From Tillus elongatus (lineage: Eukaryota > Arthropoda > Insecta > Coleoptera > Cleridae): DNA of 64,000 nt. Under the pieces are notes generated by a model. That model saw only the letters and a program-made list of their open reading frames with translations, was not told the DNA's origin and did not search any database. Numbering within the stretch: the stretch's first letter is position 1; the number at the start of each line of letters is the position of its first letter. The translations under genes and the position numbers were made by a program. Of the stretch, positions 52,786 to 64,000 are shown piece by piece. The stretch is from assembly GCA_964006375.1 (NCBI GenBank), contig OZ023267.1:83268906-83332905 (forward strand), read 5' to 3'.

Positions 52786-55700
52786 TAAGGCACTCCCTCC
52801 ACGCGACAGGAGACGAGAGCCACCTAACACGCCGCCTTTTTATTTTTGATAGACACTCCAATATGAAATTTCTAATCGACTCTGGAGCAGATATTTCAGT
52901 TATTCCACCCACTCACGACCAACGGAAATTTCAATCGAAACGTACCTTGTATGCTGCAAACGGGACCCCTATTCATACCTATGGCGAACAACTATTAGAT
53001 TTGGATCTAGGTTTACGCCGTAGGTTCTGCTGGCCCTTCACACTTGCCGATATCAAGCAACCAATTATAGGCGCTGATTTTCTAGCAGAGTTTGCTTTAC
53101 TTGTGGATATGAAACATAGACGTTTAATCGATACAAAGACAAACCTCTCTAAGACCGGTGCTAACCCACCACCAGGAATTAATTCTAAAATTCATCTTGT
53201 AGACCCGACACACCAGTACTTCAAATTGCTACAACAATTTCCTGACCTTTTTAAGGAAACTTCTTCTAGCAACCTTCCAGAGGTTGAGTTCTTCCATACT
53301 ATAAGTACGGAAGGACCACCTGTCACTGCAAAAGCTAGAAGATTGCCCCCGGAAAAGCTAGCTCAAGCAAAGCTAGAATTCCAGCACATGATGGACTTGG
53401 GAATTTGTAGACCCTCCAAAAGTCCATGGTCAAGCCCCCTCCACATGGTGCAAAAAAAGGATGGCTCATGGAGACCATGTGGGGATTACCGAGCACTAAA
53501 CGCTAAAACAATCCCAGACAAATATCCCATTCCAAATTTGCAGGATTTTAATGCCCAGTTAGAAGGCAAACGTATTTTTTCAAAATTAGATATCATTCGC
53601 GCTTTCCATCACATCCCAGTAGCACCTCAAGATATTCCCAAAACAGCAGTCATAACTCCATTTGGGTTATTCGAATTTGTTAAAACCCCATTTGGCCTTC
53701 GTAATTCAGCACAAACATTTCAAAGATATTTACATTCAATTTTAAGACATCTTGACTTTGCCTACTCCTATCTTGACAATATTCTCGTTGCATCAGCCTC
53801 TGAAAAAGAACATCAAGAGCATCTAGCAAAACTTTTTCAGACACTTCAAGACAACGGCATCCGTATCAATTCATCTAAATGTGAATTCGGAGTGGCCGAA
53901 ATTTCATTTTTAGGTTTTCGTGTAAATAAATCTGGATTATTTCCACTTCCTGAACGCATCAAAGCTATTACCGACCTACCTCTTCCCGATACAATTGAAA
54001 AACTCAGAAGATTTCTAGGTCTCATAAATTTCTACCGTCGTTCTCTTCCACGTGCTGCGGAAATTCAGCAACCACTATTCGACCTCTGCCAGAATCCCAA
54101 AAAACGCGACAAACGTAAAATCTAGTGGACTCCTCAGACTCGAGAAGCATTCGAACGTTTGAAAGAGGCACTAAAAAACGCTACACTAATAGCTCATCCG
54201 TCTTCTTCGCTACCACTGATTCTCCATGTCGATGCTTCTGATTATGCCGTAGGCGCTTCCCTCCAACAACTACGTGATCAAACACTAGAACCCCTAGGTT
54301 TCTACTCTAAAAAGGTTACTTCAGCCCAAAAATCTTACAGCACCTACGATCGCGAACTTCTAGCTGCTTATCAGGCAGTTAAATACTTTAGATATACCCT
54401 AGAAGGTCGCCATTTCACCATTTATACGGACCACAAACCTTTGACATACGCTTTTGAACAACGCGTCGATAAAGCATCTCCAAGGCAACTACGACATTTA
54501 GACTTCCTAGGTCAATTTACCACAGACATTCGCTACATACCAGGTCCTACAAATATTCCCGCAGACTATTGTTCTCGCATTGAAACAATTTCACTTTCTT
54601 CCACTGTGTCACTCCGAGAAATTGCGCAAGCTCAGTCATCTTGTGAGGAACTTAAACACCTTCTGCAGTCTAAATCTTCCTCATACAAATTTCAAAACAT
54701 GCCTCTTGACAACGGAATGAATCTTATTTGTGATTCTTCTTCAAAGAAACTTCGCCCATTCATTCCGCTCAAATTTCGCCAAAAGTTTTTCGATTCTATC
54801 CACAATTTATCTCACCCAGGCATATCAGCTTCAGTCGATCTGGTCCAGGATAGATTTTGTTGGCCCAAATTGAAACGCGATGTATCTCTTTGGTCTAAAA
54901 CTTGCATTCACTGCCAGAAAGTCAAGATATGGAGACACACTTCCAGTGCCATTGGACAATACACCCCAGCCATGAGAAGATTCTCGCATATAAATGTTGA
55001 CATTGTGGGACCATTACCAGCATCACAAGGTAAACGCTATCTGTTAACAATAATAGACAGATTTTCTCGATGGCCCGAAGCAATTCCATTGTCAGATATT
55101 ACAGCAGAAACAGTAGCGAACACTATTTTATCATGCTGGATCTCTCGTTTCGGTGTTCCGCAATACATCACCACAGACAGAGGTAAACAATTCGATTGCC
55201 ACCTTTTCACACACCTCACTAAAACACTAGGTGCAGACCACATCAAGACCACAGCTTACCACCCAGCAGCAAATGGTGTAATCGAGAGATGGCATAGAGT
55301 TCTGAAACAGGCATTGAAAGCCCATATGGACGAAAACTGGGTCGCTAAATTGCCAATTGTGTTACTAGGACTCAGATCGTACATAATTCCAGAATATCGC
55401 TCAACACCCGCTGAAATAGTCTACGGAGAATCAATCAAACTTCCCACCGACTTTTTCAACAGCACACAAGCTCATGATGTTCCACCACTTATATCTCAGC
55501 TGAAAGAAGACATAAGGAAACTTCGACCAGTACCTTTTAAACATCATACTGCAAAAAAGGTATTTGTCCATCCTAAGCTTATGGAAGCTCCTTTTGTTTT
55601 TGTTCGCATTGATATTCCGCGAAAAACCCTCGAACCAGTTTATGACGGCCCCTTTGAAGTGTTATCCCGAACTGACAAAGTCTTCAAAATCAAGAAATCA

Positions 55701-55915
55701 CACGGAGAAGAGACAATTTCTGTTGACCGTCTTAAACCCGCATTCATTCTTTGTGATAACGAACAGACAACTTTCCAGCCTCAGAGACATCCTAGGAAAC
55801 TGAAAGTGACAGTGAAAGTCCAACACCTAGTGAAACTGAAAGTGACAGTGAAGTTCCCGTTCAAACTACACGCCATGGACGTAGAGTTCGATTTCCACGA
55901 AGATACTTGAACTAA
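52761..55915 (+). pseudogene. pol: Pol of the CsRn1-type element: protease, RT, RNase H, integrase, with three lesions
   Basis: Protease FLIDSGADISVIP (about 52867). RT: FSKLDIIRAFHHIPV (about 53577), TPFGLRNSAQTFQRY (about 53687) and YLDNILVAS (about 53770), where the second catalytic Asp is Asn, which should abolish polymerase activity. RNase [15 protein letters not shown] (about 54222) and [12 protein letters not shown] (about 54421). Integrase: HNLSHPG and CIHCQKVK zinc residues (about 54803-54927), then [17 protein letters not shown] and NGVIERWHR as D, D and E, and a GPF region near the C-terminus. A TAG at 54123-54125 separates RT from RNase H in the same frame. After about 55775 the frame that ends in [11 protein letters not shown], typical for the group, is different from the integrase frame. 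Confidence 0.9.
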
Positions 55916-55940
55916 TAGCGTTGCCACTGAGAGGGGAGTA

Positions 55941-58989
<3,049 letters not shown>

Positions 58990-59067
<78 letters not shown>
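58990..59067 (+). repeat. (TA)n tract
   Basis: About 39 units adjoining the right end of the mariner-type element. Confidence 0.95.
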
Positions 59068-62415
<3,348 letters not shown>

Positions 62416-62432
62416 TTTGTAATATTGTCGTA

Positions 62433-63515
62433 TCAAGACCTTTGCAGAAACGTTTCGGTTTTTCTGTGATACCAGTCCTTTATGGTTTTAATGGTGTCAA
62501 AAATTTCACATGTGTCTTCTGATGTTGTGAGCTTATGAGTAGCCGCCTTCAATTGACGTTCAAGATTCTGATACTCAAATTCGCAATTTTTCTTAGACTG
62601 ACGTGTGTACAGTATTATGATACTTTTAATATCCAACTTGAAGTGGTCCCACCATTTTAATATATCGCAGTGCTGTGGTTTGCTGTCTACTTCCTTTTTT
62701 ATAAATGTTTGAAGACATTCTTGAAATTTCGAATCCTCTAGAAGATGATTATCAAACCTCCAATATGCAGATTGTGAACCTGGCCTTCTTTGGGATTGAA
62801 AAATTGCTGATATGGCAAAATGATCTGAAAAGGACCCATTGATAACAGAGTTATTTAAATATTGGAGAGCTTTTTGTGAGCAGTATATTCTGTCAATTCT
62901 GGACGCTGAGTGTGGTATAGTAGGTGTTATGTACGTAAAGCCTCCTTTATTTTTGAAATTTTGCCGCCAACAGTCTTGAAAATTAAAATGATCTACTATT
63001 TCAGACAGATTTCTAGCAATTTTGGGGTATCTTTCTCGAGAGCGATGTCGATCTAATGACTCGTCTAATGTGCAATTAAAATCTCCAGCAAAAACTACAT
63101 GTTCGTCCTTGACCGACAAAGACATCAAAAAACTTTCTAGTTGTTGTAGTATTTGATGAGCTAAATTCTCGCCATGGGGAATGTACAAACCTATTATATG
63201 CCACACACCTTCTGGTGTTTTTACAGTGATTCTTTGTAGGTAACTTTCATATAAAATCTGGTGACTCACTACTTGGATATGGCGTGCTTTTTTCACAGCT
63301 ATTAATGTTCCAGTATAATTTTCCGAAGCCGGATTAACAAAAAAATTATACATGGATTGGTTGATAAAACTCACAGTGATTTCTTTAATATTGGTCTCTT
63401 GAAACAAAACTACGTCTGGATGATGTTTTTCTAAAAAACATAGCATTTGACTAAACTTATATTCGCTTTTAATACTTTTGGTATTGAGAGTAGTAATTAC
63501 AAATTTATTCTGCAT
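62433..63515 (-). pseudogene. Tx1-like ORF2, endonuclease part
   Basis: 360 codons from the ATG at 63515: LNTKSIKSE, LFQETNIKE, FAGDFNCTLDESLDRHRSRE, SASRIDRIYCS and FSDHFAISA are the APE-type landmarks, closely parallel to LGDFNCTL, SRIDRGYC and SDHLAIS in the first element. A TGA at 62433-62435 closes the frame before the RT region. The ATG lies about 50 bases after the ORF1 stop. Confidence 0.87.
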
Positions 63516-63567
63516 TTTTAATATAATTGGTATTATTTTTGATTGATCAATTGATTGTAAGCTTTAA

Positions 63568-64000
63568 CTAAACTTTGTCAGTACTTTCCACAGAGAATGA
63601 TCTCGAAGAGCATGATGATGCCTGTGATGAACACACAGACTCTGGAGGTGACATGTTGGTTTTCCCTTCTTTAGATAAAGCCTTCTTTAGAGCAGTAATT
63701 AGTCTTTTGCATCTCTCCCTAAGAGCTCTCTCTGAAATTAGGTGTTGTGCTGACTTTATAAGTGAAATTAGTCCTTCTATATCATCGGTGTGTTCCCTGG
63801 CAAATGCTAGTGGGTTATTACTACCCTTAACCTGTTTAAGGAATTGCGTAAAATGTAGGTAATCTAAGGGTAATGCAGTATCCTGAGACCAGAGTGTCTG
63901 TATTTCACTGAAGGTGCTTTCAATTTCGGTTTCTACTTTCCGTTTTTTACTTCTGGATTCCCTTGAATGGGATGGATTCTGTTTTTCACTAGTATCTTTG
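63568..64000 (-). CDS. Tx1-like ORF1, C-terminal part, cut by the window edge
   Basis: Open on the minus strand from the right edge to the TAG at 63568-63570, about 143 codons. It has a basic segment (SRSKKRKVETE), then a helical region with RALRERCKRLITALKK that matches RALKERCKRLAVSLE in the other Tx1-like ORF1, and a Ser-rich end. The zinc knuckle would lie beyond the window. Confidence 0.75.
   Translation of the reverse strand, partial: KDTSEKQNPSHSRESRSKKRKVETEIESTFSEIQTLWSQDTALPLDYLHFTQFLKQVKGSNNPLAFAREHTDDIEGLISLIKSAQHLISERALRERCKRLITALKKALSKEGKTNMSPPESVCSSQASSCSSRSFSVESTDKV

Overview
The window looks like repeat-packed, AT-rich, non-coding nuclear DNA of an arthropod, most likely an insect. 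The evidence is the mix of mobile elements: BEL/Pao, a CsRn1-type Ty3/gypsy element, Jockey/CR1-group and Tx1-like LINEs, insect-type IS630/Tc1/mariner elements with CAGGGTGT-like ends, hAT- and pogo-like MITEs, a tRNA-derived SINE, and a short TTAGG-type array near 41680. I found no host gene, rRNA or functional tRNA gene; every credible coding region belongs to a mobile element. The species cannot be named from this.

Layout. 1-3860: a hAT-type MITE with a perfect 8-bp target duplication, an old mariner-type element with about 0.5-kb inverted ends, and decayed LINE pieces. 3861-10526: a young BEL/Pao element with LTRs that look identical and a 5-bp target duplication. It sits inside an older Jockey-type reverse transcriptase fragment whose frame resumes on the far side. 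10652-22157: a microsatellite-bounded repeat (MBR), a 1.5-kb and a 1.15-kb (AC)n tract, an intact-looking two-ORF Tx1-like LINE lying exactly between (AC)n tracts, and a 0.83-kb block present twice 2280 bp apart. 23498-27379: a 3.9-kb DNA transposon with terminal inverted repeats, many subterminal motifs and a spliced gene for an unfamiliar transposase-like protein. This is the best candidate for something little described. 27485-41720: pogo-like and other MITEs, TA-bounded repeats, two SINE copies, LINE fragments and long stretches with nothing recognisable.

41721-46440: an intact-looking LINE on the minus strand (PHD-finger ORF1 and endonuclease/RT ORF2). 46952-48625: a broken IS630-type transposon, with a second truncated copy at 40718-41340. 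51543-56259: a CsRn1-type Ty3/gypsy element with three visible lesions. 56451-58989: a mariner-type element with about 0.6-kb inverted ends and a nearly complete transposase. 59938 to the right edge: a second, distinct Tx1-like LINE, minus strand, broken.

The most striking large-scale feature is that almost every element boundary lies on a (TA)n, (AC)n or (ATT)n tract. Some elements probably target TA or AC. Some tracts seem to have grown from short TATATA seeds inside the elements. Some junctions may reflect recombination, or mis-assembly, between tracts. Coordinates of decayed repeats are approximate. Identities were judged by eye, and family names rest on motif recognition, not on database searches.
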